From Leadbetterella sp964563435 (GTDB lineage: Bacteria; Bacteroidota; Bacteroidia; Cytophagales; Spirosomataceae), in NCBI GenBank assembly GCA_964563435.1, contig CAZLXI010000026.1:1-64000 (forward strand): a stretch of DNA of 64,000 nucleotides, read 5' to 3'. This document shows, in pieces, positions 26,438 through 35,061 of this stretch; positions within the stretch are counted from its first letter, which is position 1; every line of letters begins with the position of its first letter. The notes below the pieces were generated by a model that worked only from the letters and a program-made list of their open reading frames with translations, did not search any database and had not been told where the DNA came from. A program made the translations under genes and the position numbers.

Positions 26438-27301
26438 TTAATACGTTTTGGTCATGTCTTTCGGGATCACCAGGTTAAAATCCGTCCTCACAAAATCGCC
26501 CGGCAGCGGTAAGGCACTGTCCTCACTTTCCGCCAGGGAGATCACCGCGATCTTCAGATCCGGCCGGGCCTGTTTCAGATACCAGTAAATGCCTCCGTAT
26601 TGTTTACTATGGAAATCTCCGTGATAATGCAGCAGGAGCTTACCGGGCTCCAGATGCTTCAGAATAGACTCCGCCATGGTAGCGTCTTTGATAGCCTGGG
26701 CAGCCACAAAATTCATGGCCCTTCCCCCCGCATGGTCGCCCATCATGCTTTTCATTTCCTCATATCCCGGTGTTTCGAGCGTCACCACATAGGGCAGCTT
26801 TACTACCCATTCCTTCTCATGCGGTTCCAGAATCAGGCTGTCTACGCCTTTCCGGGCTACCGTGGAAGCATAGCGTCGCGGCACATTTGTAGCCACCATC
26901 GGAAGCTTTTTACTTTTGGCGAAATCCAGCAGAGGCTTATAATCCGTAGGATGATTTTTCCATAAACGGGCCTCTTCCGCTAGCTTCTTATCGTCAGATT
27001 CCCCGGCGAGGTAACGATTCACGGCCTCCTGGTTGTCGCGCTCAAACATCTCGGCACCCAGCATCAACCGGTCTCCCGCCTTTTCATAGAGTGCTTCCGT
27101 GGTTTTAAGCTGCAGCCAGTGCACGATCGAGCTGTTATGGTATTCTCCAAACAATACCACATCGTATTTTTCAAGCTCCCTGACCATTTTTGCGAAACCC
27201 GCAGCCTTTCCTTTCGAATTATAAATTTTATAGGCCGGGAGATCCTGGGCATGCAGGGAAACCGTATACAACAAAACAGTTAAAGCGAATAATTTCTTCA
27301 T
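26438..27301 (-). CDS. chaN: ChaN-family heme-binding lipoprotein-like protein
   Basis: A 287-residue ChaN (DUF399) protein. Members bind heme or iron-porphyrin; in Campylobacter, ChaN is an iron-regulated outer-membrane lipoprotein. The motif FGEYHNSSIVHWLQL (about residues 52-66) contains conserved Glu and His, and the GAEMFERDNQ and YHGDFH stretches are typical. The N-terminus is an ordinary signal peptide (ending SLHAQD) without a clear lipobox Cys, so it is probably periplasmic. It lies downstream of hmuS on the same strand but behind a strong terminator hairpin. Confidence 0.85.
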   Translation of the reverse strand: MKKLFALTVLLYTVSLHAQDLPAYKIYNSKGKAAGFAKMVRELEKYDVVLFGEYHNSSIVHWLQLKTTEALYEKAGDRLMLGAEMFERDNQEAVNRYLAGESDDKKLAEEARLWKNHPTDYKPLLDFAKSKKLPMVATNVPRRYASTVARKGVDSLILEPHEKEWVVKLPYVVTLETPGYEEMKSMMGDHAGGRAMNFVAAQAIKDATMAESILKHLEPGKLLLHYHGDFHSKQYGGIYWYLKQARPDLKIAVISLAESEDSALPLPGDFVRTDFNLVIPKDMTKTY

Positions 27302-27341
27302 CTGGTATTCAAATAGGATATAAATATACGTGATTTTTAAA

Positions 27342-27384
27342 AAACAAAGACGCCGCCCGGTCTGAAACGGGGCGGCGTCTTTAT
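27342..27384 (-). terminator. Strong terminator between hmuS and chaN
   Basis: AAAGACGCCGCCC pairs perfectly with GGGCGGCGTCTTT (13 bp). On the minus strand it is followed by GTTTTTT. It should end most hmuTUVS transcripts before chaN. Confidence 0.85.
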
Positions 27385-27386
27385 AA

Positions 27387-28430
27387 TCACTCTTCCAAAG
27401 ATCTCACCAACTCCTGCCACTCCGCCAGCTCGGGAAGTCCCGGCTTACGCTTTCCGAAAAACTGTACAATGATCTCTCTTTTATCGTTAAAGACCTCTAC
27501 CGCCGTTACGATACCGTCTTCGGTAGGCTTGCGCACTACCCAGGTCTCATGGATTCGGGCGGTATCCAGGTGGAGATTGAAGTCGGGATCCATCACATTG
27601 ATCCAGCTTTCGTGCCAAAGCACCCGCTTCACCTCGCCGGTATGGATCTGGATATTTCCCCGGTTTCCTACAAATACCATGATCGGAAAATCGGCTTTAG
27701 CCGCCTTCTCCAATAGCTCCGCTACTTTTTCATTGCCTATCTTCCCGGCATGATAAGCATCCGGCGCCAGGCGCATGGCCTGCGTACGGCTAACACCGTA
27801 TTTCCTCAAAAGTCCGAAGAAATGGTGAGTATCTTTCAGGTCGAGCCAGGCCTGCCTGAAGCCTTCCGTATCGATCTCACTGTCGGATTTCTCCACTGCC
27901 GGTGCCGGAATCTCTTCTACAGCCAGCTCTGAGGTCTGGTCGTCTGAGCGGTATTTTTCCACCAAAGCATCAAAAGCCGCCGGGTCACTATCTTTCGTAA
28001 GATAGATCTTGTGAATGGCGGAGCCGTCCTTACCGAAAAACTGAAGGCTCTTTTTGTCGCCGTCCACCACCGCGAAAGCCGAAGCCCAGGCGGAAAGGAA
28101 GATCCGCATATCTATATCATCGCCTACAAAGATCTGGGCATGCGGATTGGAAAAGTCGCCGTTCAGATAAACGCCTTTACGCTCATGAACACACTCATCA
28201 TTCCGGGTAAGTCCCATCACTTTTCCGAGTTGCTCCACATCCAGAAGAATGGCCGCAAACTCATTCCGCAGGCGGGTTACCCCCTTACCCAGATCGGTGA
28301 CCAGCAGCTCACCTTCACTTACGCCCAGCTTCTCAGCCGCATTTCTTATTCTTAACCGGGGATTTTCAGCCTTTAAAGCCCCCCATCTCTCTTTCAGCGA
28401 AATTGCCGTTGTTTCCATATATTTATCCAA
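27387..28430 (-). CDS. hmuS: Hemin-degrading factor (HmuS/HemS type)
   Basis: A 347-residue cytoplasmic protein with the duplicated HemS/ChuX fold: one half ending near residue 165, the second from about 180 (DTEGFRQAWLDLKDTHHFFGLL). Members take heme from the ABC importer and hand it on or break its ring to release iron. The C-terminal half has VVRKPTEDGIVTAVEVF, typical of HemS. It starts 12 bp after the hmuV stop, so it is cotranscribed with the transporter. No signal peptide. Confidence 0.92.
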   Translation of the reverse strand: MDKYMETTAISLKERWGALKAENPRLRIRNAAEKLGVSEGELLVTDLGKGVTRLRNEFAAILLDVEQLGKVMGLTRNDECVHERKGVYLNGDFSNPHAQIFVGDDIDMRIFLSAWASAFAVVDGDKKSLQFFGKDGSAIHKIYLTKDSDPAAFDALVEKYRSDDQTSELAVEEIPAPAVEKSDSEIDTEGFRQAWLDLKDTHHFFGLLRKYGVSRTQAMRLAPDAYHAGKIGNEKVAELLEKAAKADFPIMVFVGNRGNIQIHTGEVKRVLWHESWINVMDPDFNLHLDTARIHETWVVRKPTEDGIVTAVEVFNDKREIIVQFFGKRKPGLPELAEWQELVRSLEE

Positions 28431-28442
28431 ATTTAAAATCTC

Positions 28443-29219
28443 TTAATTTCCAAAAAGGATCACCGGGTGCTGATGGGCCGGGTCTGTCCATATACGACAG
28501 GGAAACCCGTAGGCTTCCGATATGATCTCTCCCGTCAATACCTCTTCAGGAGCCCCCTGAGCCAGCACACTACCATTCTTCATCATCAGCACTTTCGTAG
28601 CGAACCGCGCCGCCAGGTTCAGATCGTGCAACACCGTTACCACGGTATTACCCCTTTTCGCAAAACCTGTCATCAGCTCCAATACCTGGTACTGATGCCT
28701 GACATCCAGGTTATTCAGCGGCTCATCCAGCAACACCAGCTTATGCCCTATCTCGTTCCTCAGTTGGGCCATTACCCGTGCCAGGTGCACCCTTTGTTTC
28801 TCTCCTCCCGACAGTGAATTGTACTCCCTTTCACTCAATTCCCATATTCCCACTTCCTTCATGGCCTCTTCCACCGCCGAAAGATCGGCACTTCCGGGTA
28901 TCGAGTTAAAATAGGGATACCGACCCATGAGAACCACCTCCCGCACCGGCAGGGGAATATCACCGTTATAATGTTGGGAAAATTTCGCCTTATTTTTTGA
29001 CAAATCCAAAACATCCCATTCCCTGAAACGCTTCAGCTTAAAATAAATGTCTTCCGTATTCCGGGATATTTCATTCGCCAGCACATTCAGCAGGGTCGAT
29101 TTTCCCGCGCCGTTCGGCCCCACGATCACCAGCATATCACCATACTCCACCGACACATCCACTCCTTTAAGAATGGAATAGTTTTTATGTGAATACGATA
29201 TTTTATGTCCTTTTACCAT
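28443..29219 (-). CDS. hmuV: Heme ABC transporter ATPase
   Basis: A 258-residue ABC ATPase that powers heme import. Walker A is GPNGAGKST, the signature is LSGGEKQR, Walker B is LVLLDEPLNNLD, and the switch His is in VLHDLNLA. Of the FecE/HmuV class and of normal length. Its start overlaps the hmuU stop by one base (TAATG arrangement), so translation is coupled to the permease. Confidence 0.94.
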   Translation of the reverse strand: MVKGHKISYSHKNYSILKGVDVSVEYGDMLVIVGPNGAGKSTLLNVLANEISRNTEDIYFKLKRFREWDVLDLSKNKAKFSQHYNGDIPLPVREVVLMGRYPYFNSIPGSADLSAVEEAMKEVGIWELSEREYNSLSGGEKQRVHLARVMAQLRNEIGHKLVLLDEPLNNLDVRHQYQVLELMTGFAKRGNTVVTVLHDLNLAARFATKVLMMKNGSVLAQGAPEEVLTGEIISEAYGFPCRIWTDPAHQHPVILFGN

Positions 29220-30253
29220 TACATTGATTTTTTATAGCGGACAAGAATAGCGATAAACACCGGTGCACCCAAAAGGGCGGTCAGTATACCAATGGGTAAC
29301 TCTGCCGGGGCCACTATAGTGCGGCTGATCGTATCGGCAGCCAGCAGCAGCACCGCCCCCCATACGGCCGACAAAGGGAGGATCACCGCGTAATTAGAGC
29401 TGAACAGCAATCGCAGAATATAAGGGATGATCAGCCCTACAAAACCGATCCCTCCCGAAAACGCCACCGCCGTACCCACCATAAGAGCCGAAAGTAGCAC
29501 GGTTAATCGCTTGACCCTTTCCACTCTTATGCCCAGATGTTCCGCATCTTTTTCACCCAACATCATCGCATTCAGCGCTTTGCCTTTGGTGACCAGGTAA
29601 CTGCAGGCTCCCAGCATCACCGCAGCCAGGATACCGTTCTTGGTCCAGGTAGCGGCGCCCAGGCTGCCCAGGTTCCAGAAAGTGAGATCACGAAGCTGGT
29701 CATCCTTAGCCACATATGTCATAAAGCCCACCAGGGCAAAACCCAGGGAAGAGATCGCCACACCGGCCAGCAGCATGATCACCACGCTGGTCCTTCCGCC
29801 GCCGGAAGCAATAGTATAGACTAGCGAAATGGCGCCCAAAGCGCCGATAAACGCCCCGATACTGACCATAGAATAATGAAGCGCCTCCGGGATAACCAAC
29901 CTCACCGACTCGCCGAGTACAATGGTCACAGCAGCCATCAGGGTAGCGCCGGCTGTAACCCCGATCAGGTCGGGCGTGGCCAGCGGGTTCTTGAAAATCC
30001 CCTGAAGACTGGTACCCGAAACCGCCAGAATACTTCCTACCAGCATGGCCATCACCACCCGGGGCAGGCGCACTTTCCCGATGATATAAGCATCCGTGTC
30101 AGACACTGACGAATTTCCGCTCAGAAGGCTCACGGTAATTTTCAGCACGGAAGATTCTTCAAACCGGTAAACGCCCATGTGTAACGACACCCATGCCAGC
30201 AACAGCAACACCAGGAACGAAACCAACAGGTACAACGGAAGCTTATTCTTCAA
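29219..30253 (-). CDS. hmuU: Heme ABC transporter permease (FecCD family)
   Basis: A 344-residue inner-membrane permease of the FecCD/BtuC type, with about ten membrane helices spread across its length. Family motifs include RLPRVVMAMLVGSILAVSG with the QGIFKNPLATPDLIG stretch following it, and GFVGLIIPYILRL near the end. It forms the channel for HmuT-delivered heme. The start is 6 bp after hmuT; the stop overlaps hmuV. Confidence 0.94.
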   Translation of the reverse strand: MKNKLPLYLLVSFLVLLLLAWVSLHMGVYRFEESSVLKITVSLLSGNSSVSDTDAYIIGKVRLPRVVMAMLVGSILAVSGTSLQGIFKNPLATPDLIGVTAGATLMAAVTIVLGESVRLVIPEALHYSMVSIGAFIGALGAISLVYTIASGGGRTSVVIMLLAGVAISSLGFALVGFMTYVAKDDQLRDLTFWNLGSLGAATWTKNGILAAVMLGACSYLVTKGKALNAMMLGEKDAEHLGIRVERVKRLTVLLSALMVGTAVAFSGGIGFVGLIIPYILRLLFSSNYAVILPLSAVWGAVLLLAADTISRTIVAPAELPIGILTALLGAPVFIAILVRYKKSM

Positions 30254-30259
30254 AACCCC

Positions 30260-31114
30260 TTACTTTACTCTTTCGGCCAAAGCCTTGTTCAATGCAAGCA
30301 CAGCTTCTCCTGTCCGGGGGCCGAAATTGGAGATCAGGCCGCCGTCCAGGGAGATCACCGCCTTATTCTTGCCGGCTGCGGTCTGAACCACTCCCGGCAC
30401 GGCCAGTAAACCCTCCACTCCGCCTAAGCTGACCAGGCCGGAATCAAACAGAAGGATCACATCGGGATTTCCCTGTACCAGGGCTTCAGGAGTAAGCGGT
30501 TTAAAATCGTCAAAGCCGGTAACGGCATTTTCTCCGCCGGCCAGTTGCACGATCTCCGAGAACGGGGTTTTATCACCGGCCACCATCAGGGTACCGGCCC
30601 CGCGGGCATAGATAAAAAGCACTTTGGGTGTTTTCTCAAACTTCTGTACCTGCGCCAGGTCGGCATCGATCTTGTCGGTCAGCGATTTCGTGTCGCTATT
30701 CCCCAGCAGCTCGCCCACGGTCTCAATAAGATTTTTAGCGCCCGCTACCGAATATTCCTGGTTGATTAGCCTGACTTCGATCCCGGCCTCCTTCAGTTTT
30801 GTCTGTAACTCCGGGTTAAGGTCTTTCGCTGCGGCCACTACCACATCGGGCTGCAGGGCCACAATAGGTTCCAGCGTAATGCTTCGGATATGTCCGAGGT
30901 CCTGGGCATGGGTTTTCACCGATTCAGGGAAGGTGCTGGTGACATCTACGCCTACCAGCTGATCTTCTCCGCCCAGTGCAGCAATGGTCTCCGTTACGGC
31001 ACCGCTGAGCGATACGATCTTCTGCCCGGCTTCTTCTTCTGAATTTTCGGATGAGGTATTACACGAAACCGCGAGTCCTGTCAGCAGAACCAGGCTTAAA
31101 GCTATCTTCTTCAT
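30260..31114 (-). CDS. hmuT: Heme ABC transporter substrate-binding lipoprotein
   Basis: A 284-residue periplasmic heme-binding protein. The signal ends LAVSC (Cys18), so it is lipid-anchored. The mature part is a class III binding protein with two lobes joined by a long helix: an N-terminal lobe with KIVSLSGAVTETIAALG, and a later lobe with VLFIYARGAGTLMVAGDKTP. It is the first gene of hmuT-U-V-S, downstream of a good promoter and a palindromic leader site. Confidence 0.93.
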   Translation of the reverse strand: MKKIALSLVLLTGLAVSCNTSSENSEEEAGQKIVSLSGAVTETIAALGGEDQLVGVDVTSTFPESVKTHAQDLGHIRSITLEPIVALQPDVVVAAAKDLNPELQTKLKEAGIEVRLINQEYSVAGAKNLIETVGELLGNSDTKSLTDKIDADLAQVQKFEKTPKVLFIYARGAGTLMVAGDKTPFSEIVQLAGGENAVTGFDDFKPLTPEALVQGNPDVILLFDSGLVSLGGVEGLLAVPGVVQTAAGKNKAVISLDGGLISNFGPRTGEAVLALNKALAERVK

Positions 31115-31117
31115 TTG

Positions 31118-31138
31118 TATTTATATTAAATCTAAATA
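31118..31138. promoter_or_regulatory. Candidate operator in the hmuT leader
   Basis: A 21-bp palindrome with arms TATTTA / TAAATA and inner halves ATT / AAT mismatches at only one base pair and the central base. It lies between the predicted transcription start and the hmuT start codon, where a bound repressor would block transcription. An AT-rich 19-21 bp palindrome before a heme uptake operon fits a Fur- or DtxR-like iron regulator, but the sequence is not a textbook Fur box. Confidence 0.45.
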
Positions 31139-31142
31139 AGCA

Positions 31143-31173
31143 CAAAACTAGGAAGATTTGCGGAACGGCAAAA
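31143..31173 (-). promoter_or_regulatory. Promoter of the hmuTUVS operon
   Basis: On the minus strand TTTTG and TAGTTTTG are separated by 18 bp, matching the Bacteroidota -33/-7 consensus. It lies 29 bp upstream of the hmuT start codon. Confidence 0.65.
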
Positions 31174-31190
31174 GGAAATGAGGGAAAAGA

Positions 31191-33239
31191 TTAAATAATC
31201 ATCGTCATAAACTCCTGCTCACTAATCGTCTTCACCCCCAGATCAGCGGCTTTTTTCAATTTAGACGGTCCGGCCCCTTCGCCCACGATCAGGTAATTCA
31301 GCTTTTTCGACACCCCGCTGACCAGCCGGCCTCCGTTGGCTTCGATCTTCTTCTCGATCTCTTCCCGGGTAAAATACTCAAAGGTTCCGGTATAAAGCAG
31401 GGTTAACCCCTCCAGGCTGTTGCCCTCTTTTTCCGTAACGATATTTTCCGCTTCCAGTGTCACACCGGCCGCTTTCAGCTTTTCTAAAAACCATTGGTTC
31501 TTTTCGGAACGGAAATAATCGTGAATGCTCTGCGCCACCTTTTCGCCCACGTCGGGAACCCCTATCAGCTCCTCGTATCCCGCGGCGTTCAGTGAATCGA
31601 TATGCTTAAAGTACTGGGCCAGCTTCTGGGCGGTAGTTTCGCCCACAAAGCGGATCCCCATCCCGAACAATACTTTGGCAAAAGGCTCGCTTTTCGATTT
31701 CTCGATACCCTCCAGGATATTCTGTACGGTTTTTTCCTTAAAGCTCACCTTTCTTTCCCTGCCCGTCTCTTCGTCTATATGCACCTTTTCCAGCCCCAGA
31801 AGCTGATCAAACGTTAAAGAATAGAGATCCGCCGCATCTCCGATCAGCCCGTTTTCCAGGAGAATATCGATCTTCCCTTCTCCGAGGCTGTCGATATCCA
31901 TGGCCTTTCGCTGGATAAAATGCTCGATAGTACCCCTGATCTGAGGCGGGCACGCTTCCGTATTGGGGCAATACCAGGCCGCTTCCCCTTCGTTCCGGTA
32001 AAGCGCCGACCCACAGGCCGGGCATTCCGCCGGAAAGCCGATCAGTTCCCTGTCGGGGTTCGGTTGGCTATAGTCCACCCCGGTAACCTTAGGGATGATC
32101 TCGCCGGCCTTTTCCACAAAAACATGGTCGCCGATGGCAAGGCCCAGACGTTCGATCTCATCAGCATTGTGCAGAGTAGCCCTTTTCACTGTGGTCATGG
32201 AAAGTTCCACCGGCTCCAGTTCAGCCACCGGTGTTACGGCCCCCGTCCGGCCCACCTGGAACGTCACCCCCAATAGCCTCGTGGATTTAGACTCCGCCTT
32301 ATACTTATAGGCGATCGCCCATCGCGGACTCTTGGCCGTGAATCCCAGCTCTTCGCGCTGGTCATAGCGGTTCACCTTCACCACAATCCCGTCCGTGGCA
32401 CAACCCAGGTGGTGCCTTTTATGCTCCCATTGATGAATATAGGTGATCACGGCATCAATATCCGTTACTTTTTCCCAGGAATCCGACACATTGAACCCGG
32501 CAGATCTGAGCGCTTTCAGGCTTTCCTCATGCGTGGCAAACCCTTCGCTATCGGAAATATACTGGTAAATGAAACAATCCAGCCTCCGCGACGCCACCAC
32601 AGCCGAGTCCTGGAGCTTGAATGTTCCTGCCGCGGCATTCCTCGGGTTGGCCAGGAGCGGCTCTCCCTTTTCCTGCTTGGAGGCATTGATCTCCCGGAAC
32701 ACCTCGTTTGACATAAAGCCCTCTCCCCGTACTTCAAACGTACGCCCCAGAAGGCCTTCAAACTTCCGTACATTCAGGGGAAGCGAACGGATGGTCTTAA
32801 CGTTCGGGCTGATATCATCGCCCTGAACCCCGTCGCCACGGGTGACCCCCCGCGCCAATATGCCGTCTTCGTAGGCTACGGAAAGGGAGATCCCGTCAAA
32901 CTTGACCTCACAAATATATTCATAGGGTTCACCGTTCAGTCCTTTTCTTACCCGGCTGTCCCACTCCCTGAGCTCCTCCTCGCTATACGTATTCGAAAGC
33001 GAGAGCATCGGAAACTTATGCTTTACCGTGGCAAAGTTCCGGGTTATACCTCCGCCTACACGCTGTGTGGGGCTGTCAGGTAACCGGAACACGGGATTCT
33101 CGTTTTCCAGCCTTTCCAGCTCTTTTAACAACCCGTCAAACTCAAAATCGCTGATCTCCGAAACGGCATCCTGGTAATACCGGTCGTTATAATAATTAAG
33201 AAGATCTGTTAACTCCTTTATTCTGGCCTGTGTATCCAT
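31191..33239 (-). CDS. ligA: NAD-dependent DNA ligase
   Basis: A 682-residue LigA that seals nicks in replication and repair using NAD+. The catalytic lysine is Lys113 in EVKFDG. Further domains in order: an OB fold with TFQVGRTGAVTPVAELEPV, a four-cysteine zinc site (CPACGSALY...CPNTEACPP), helix-hairpin-helix repeats (FVGETTAQKLAQYF and IGVPDVGEKVAQSI), and a C-terminal BRCT domain from about residue 605 (LEGLTLLYTGTFEYFTREE). Length is typical. A TATTTTTG -7 box lies about 20 bp upstream of its start. Confidence 0.96.
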   Translation of the reverse strand: MDTQARIKELTDLLNYYNDRYYQDAVSEISDFEFDGLLKELERLENENPVFRLPDSPTQRVGGGITRNFATVKHKFPMLSLSNTYSEEELREWDSRVRKGLNGEPYEYICEVKFDGISLSVAYEDGILARGVTRGDGVQGDDISPNVKTIRSLPLNVRKFEGLLGRTFEVRGEGFMSNEVFREINASKQEKGEPLLANPRNAAAGTFKLQDSAVVASRRLDCFIYQYISDSEGFATHEESLKALRSAGFNVSDSWEKVTDIDAVITYIHQWEHKRHHLGCATDGIVVKVNRYDQREELGFTAKSPRWAIAYKYKAESKSTRLLGVTFQVGRTGAVTPVAELEPVELSMTTVKRATLHNADEIERLGLAIGDHVFVEKAGEIIPKVTGVDYSQPNPDRELIGFPAECPACGSALYRNEGEAAWYCPNTEACPPQIRGTIEHFIQRKAMDIDSLGEGKIDILLENGLIGDAADLYSLTFDQLLGLEKVHIDEETGRERKVSFKEKTVQNILEGIEKSKSEPFAKVLFGMGIRFVGETTAQKLAQYFKHIDSLNAAGYEELIGVPDVGEKVAQSIHDYFRSEKNQWFLEKLKAAGVTLEAENIVTEKEGNSLEGLTLLYTGTFEYFTREEIEKKIEANGGRLVSGVSKKLNYLIVGEGAGPSKLKKAADLGVKTISEQEFMTMII

Positions 33240-33258
33240 TGCAGTTTTTTTACCCGGA

Positions 33259-33266
33259 CAAAAATA
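33259..33266 (-). promoter_or_regulatory. Probable -7 box of ligA
   Basis: TATTTTTG (minus strand) matches TAnnTTTG. A TTTG lies 22 bp upstream, slightly longer than usual. Confidence 0.45.
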
Positions 33267-33425
33267 GCATTAAAACCCACTCTAAACCCAAACCCGCCTA
33301 AAAACATGCGAAGCGGTCTCATTTGTGAGGCAGACTCTTTCTGCAATTTATTTATCTATTTCACCGCCTCATCTAAAAAAAATTAGTAAATTGCAGGATA
33401 ATCTTAATCCTATTCACAGTACGGT

Positions 33426-34589
33426 ATGGCTAAAATTTTAGTGATTGACGACGAGAAAACCATACGTGATGCCATGAGAGACATCCTCGAATACGAGGGT
33501 TATGAAATAGACGAAGCCAAAGACGGTCAGCAGGGCCTGGAGATGGTTTCTTCCGGAAAATACGACATAGCACTGTGCGATATAAAAATGCCTAAACTGG
33601 ACGGCCTCGAGGTGCTTCTCAAAGCCCGGGAAGAAGGCGTACTCACCCAGTTTGTTATGGTATCTGCCTTCGGAAACGTGGAAAATGCTGTAGAGGCTAC
33701 CAAAAGAGGTGCCTTTGACTTCATTACCAAGCCGCCCGATCTGAACCGTCTCCTGGTAACCGTGCGGAATGCCATCGAAAAAAGTAACGACACCGAAGTT
33801 ATCAAAACCCTGAAAAAGAGGGTGTATAAGATCAATGAGATCGTAGGAGATTCTCCATTGATCATGAAAGTGAAAGACACGATCGAAAAGGTAGCGCCTA
33901 CCGAAGCGCGAATCCTCATCACCGGACCCAACGGCTCCGGTAAGGAGATGGTGGCCAAACAGATCCATGAACGTTCAAACCGCTTAAAGAAGCCGCTTAT
34001 TGAAGTGAACTGTGCGGCCATACCTTCCGAACTGATCGAATCCGAACTTTTCGGACACGAAAAAGGGGCGTTTACTTCGGCCGTAAAGCAGCGGCTCGGG
34101 AAGTTTGAACTGGCCGATAACGGCACCCTGTTTCTGGATGAGATCGGCGACATGAGCCTTTCCGCCCAGGCCAAAGTACTCCGCGCTTTACAGGAAAACA
34201 AAATTACCCGTGTAGGGGGCGAAAAGGAAATCAAGATCAATGTTCGGATCATTGCCGCTACCAATAAAGATATAAAAAAGGAAATTGCGGAAGGTAACTT
34301 CCGGGAAGACCTTTACCACCGTTTAAATGTCATTCCGATCTATGTTCCGCCACTTTCCGAAAGAAGGGAAGATATACCTTTGCTGGCGGAAAAATTCCTG
34401 CAGGACGTAGCCGAAGAATACGGCGACCAGCCCAAAACCTTTAAGACAGACGCCATGGAGCATCTCAAAAGCCTTCCCTGGACAGGAAACGTAAGGGAAT
34501 TGCGAAATGTGGTGGAAAGGCTGGTGATTATGTGCGGACAGGAGATCACTGTTGACGAAGTGAAACTCTACGCCGGATTAGGTCTATAA
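33426..34589 (+). CDS. Receiver-AAA+ response regulator, NtrC-like, without DNA-binding domain
   Basis: A 387-residue protein. The receiver domain (about 1-120) has Asp8/Asp9, phospho-acceptor Asp52 and Lys102. The AAA+ domain (about 138-380) has Walker A GPNGSGKE, the motif ELFGHEKGAF and Walker B TLFLDEIGD. The loop that usually reads GAFTGA and touches sigma-54 reads GAFTSA here (214-219). The protein stops at the end of the AAA+ module (EVKLYAGLGL) and has no Fis-type helix-turn-helix. It could activate sigma-54 from solution or act on something else. No partner kinase gene is adjacent. Stop codon and downstream terminator are intact, so it is not an obvious truncation within the window. 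Confidence 0.92.
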   Translation: MAKILVIDDEKTIRDAMRDILEYEGYEIDEAKDGQQGLEMVSSGKYDIALCDIKMPKLDGLEVLLKAREEGVLTQFVMVSAFGNVENAVEATKRGAFDFITKPPDLNRLLVTVRNAIEKSNDTEVIKTLKKRVYKINEIVGDSPLIMKVKDTIEKVAPTEARILITGPNGSGKEMVAKQIHERSNRLKKPLIEVNCAAIPSELIESELFGHEKGAFTSAVKQRLGKFELADNGTLFLDEIGDMSLSAQAKVLRALQENKITRVGGEKEIKINVRIIAATNKDIKKEIAEGNFREDLYHRLNVIPIYVPPLSERREDIPLLAEKFLQDVAEEYGDQPKTFKTDAMEHLKSLPWTGNVRELRNVVERLVIMCGQEITVDEVKLYAGLGL

Positions 34590-34591
34590 AA

Positions 34592-34617
34592 GAAAAAGGG
34601 GCCGGAGCCCCTTTTTC
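34592..34617. terminator. Two-way terminator
   Basis: AAAAAGGGGC pairs with GCCCCTTTTT around CGGA in the convergent gap between the response regulator and the small membrane protein gene; both strands end in T-rich runs. Confidence 0.88.
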
Positions 34618-34620
34618 TTC

Positions 34621-34869
34621 TCAACTTCGTTTTATAAAACTAATAAGAAACAACACAACCAACGCTCCGATCACTGCTGAAATGATATTGGCCACTATTC
34701 CTGAGCCGATGGAAATATCCAAAGCCCCGAAAAGCCAGTTACCAACTACCGCTCCGATGATCCCTACGATAATGTTTCCGATCAATCCGAATCCCATTCC
34801 CCGCTTGATCTCGCCTGCCAGCCAGCCGGCTATAGCACCGATGATGATTGCATACAATACGCCGTTCAT
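34621..34869 (-). CDS. GlsB/YeaQ/YmgE-family small membrane protein
   Basis: An 82-residue transglycosylase-associated-type membrane protein (GlsB/YeaQ family), usually induced by envelope or acid stress. Three hydrophobic glycine-rich helices cover nearly the entire chain (GVLYAIIIGAIAGWLAGEI, GLIGNIIVGIIGAVVGNWLF, then a last one), matching the family pattern. Function in the membrane is not established. A single gene; transcription ends at the shared terminator. Confidence 0.88.
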   Translation of the reverse strand: MNGVLYAIIIGAIAGWLAGEIKRGMGFGLIGNIIVGIIGAVVGNWLFGALDISIGSGIVANIISAVIGALVVLFLISFIKRS

Positions 34870-35061
34870 AAAAATTCAAGTTTAGGTTTAAGAATTAATT
34901 TTCCGGGCGCTAAGTTAGAAAAACATTGACAAAATCAAATAAATTATTGATTTTATTACATTTTATCAAAAATATCCGTCTCAGAATAAAAAGAGATCTA
35001 GTCTAAAAGTTATTCTCACTAACTATCATTTGTTTCAAAACTGTCACTGTTAGTTGTCCAC

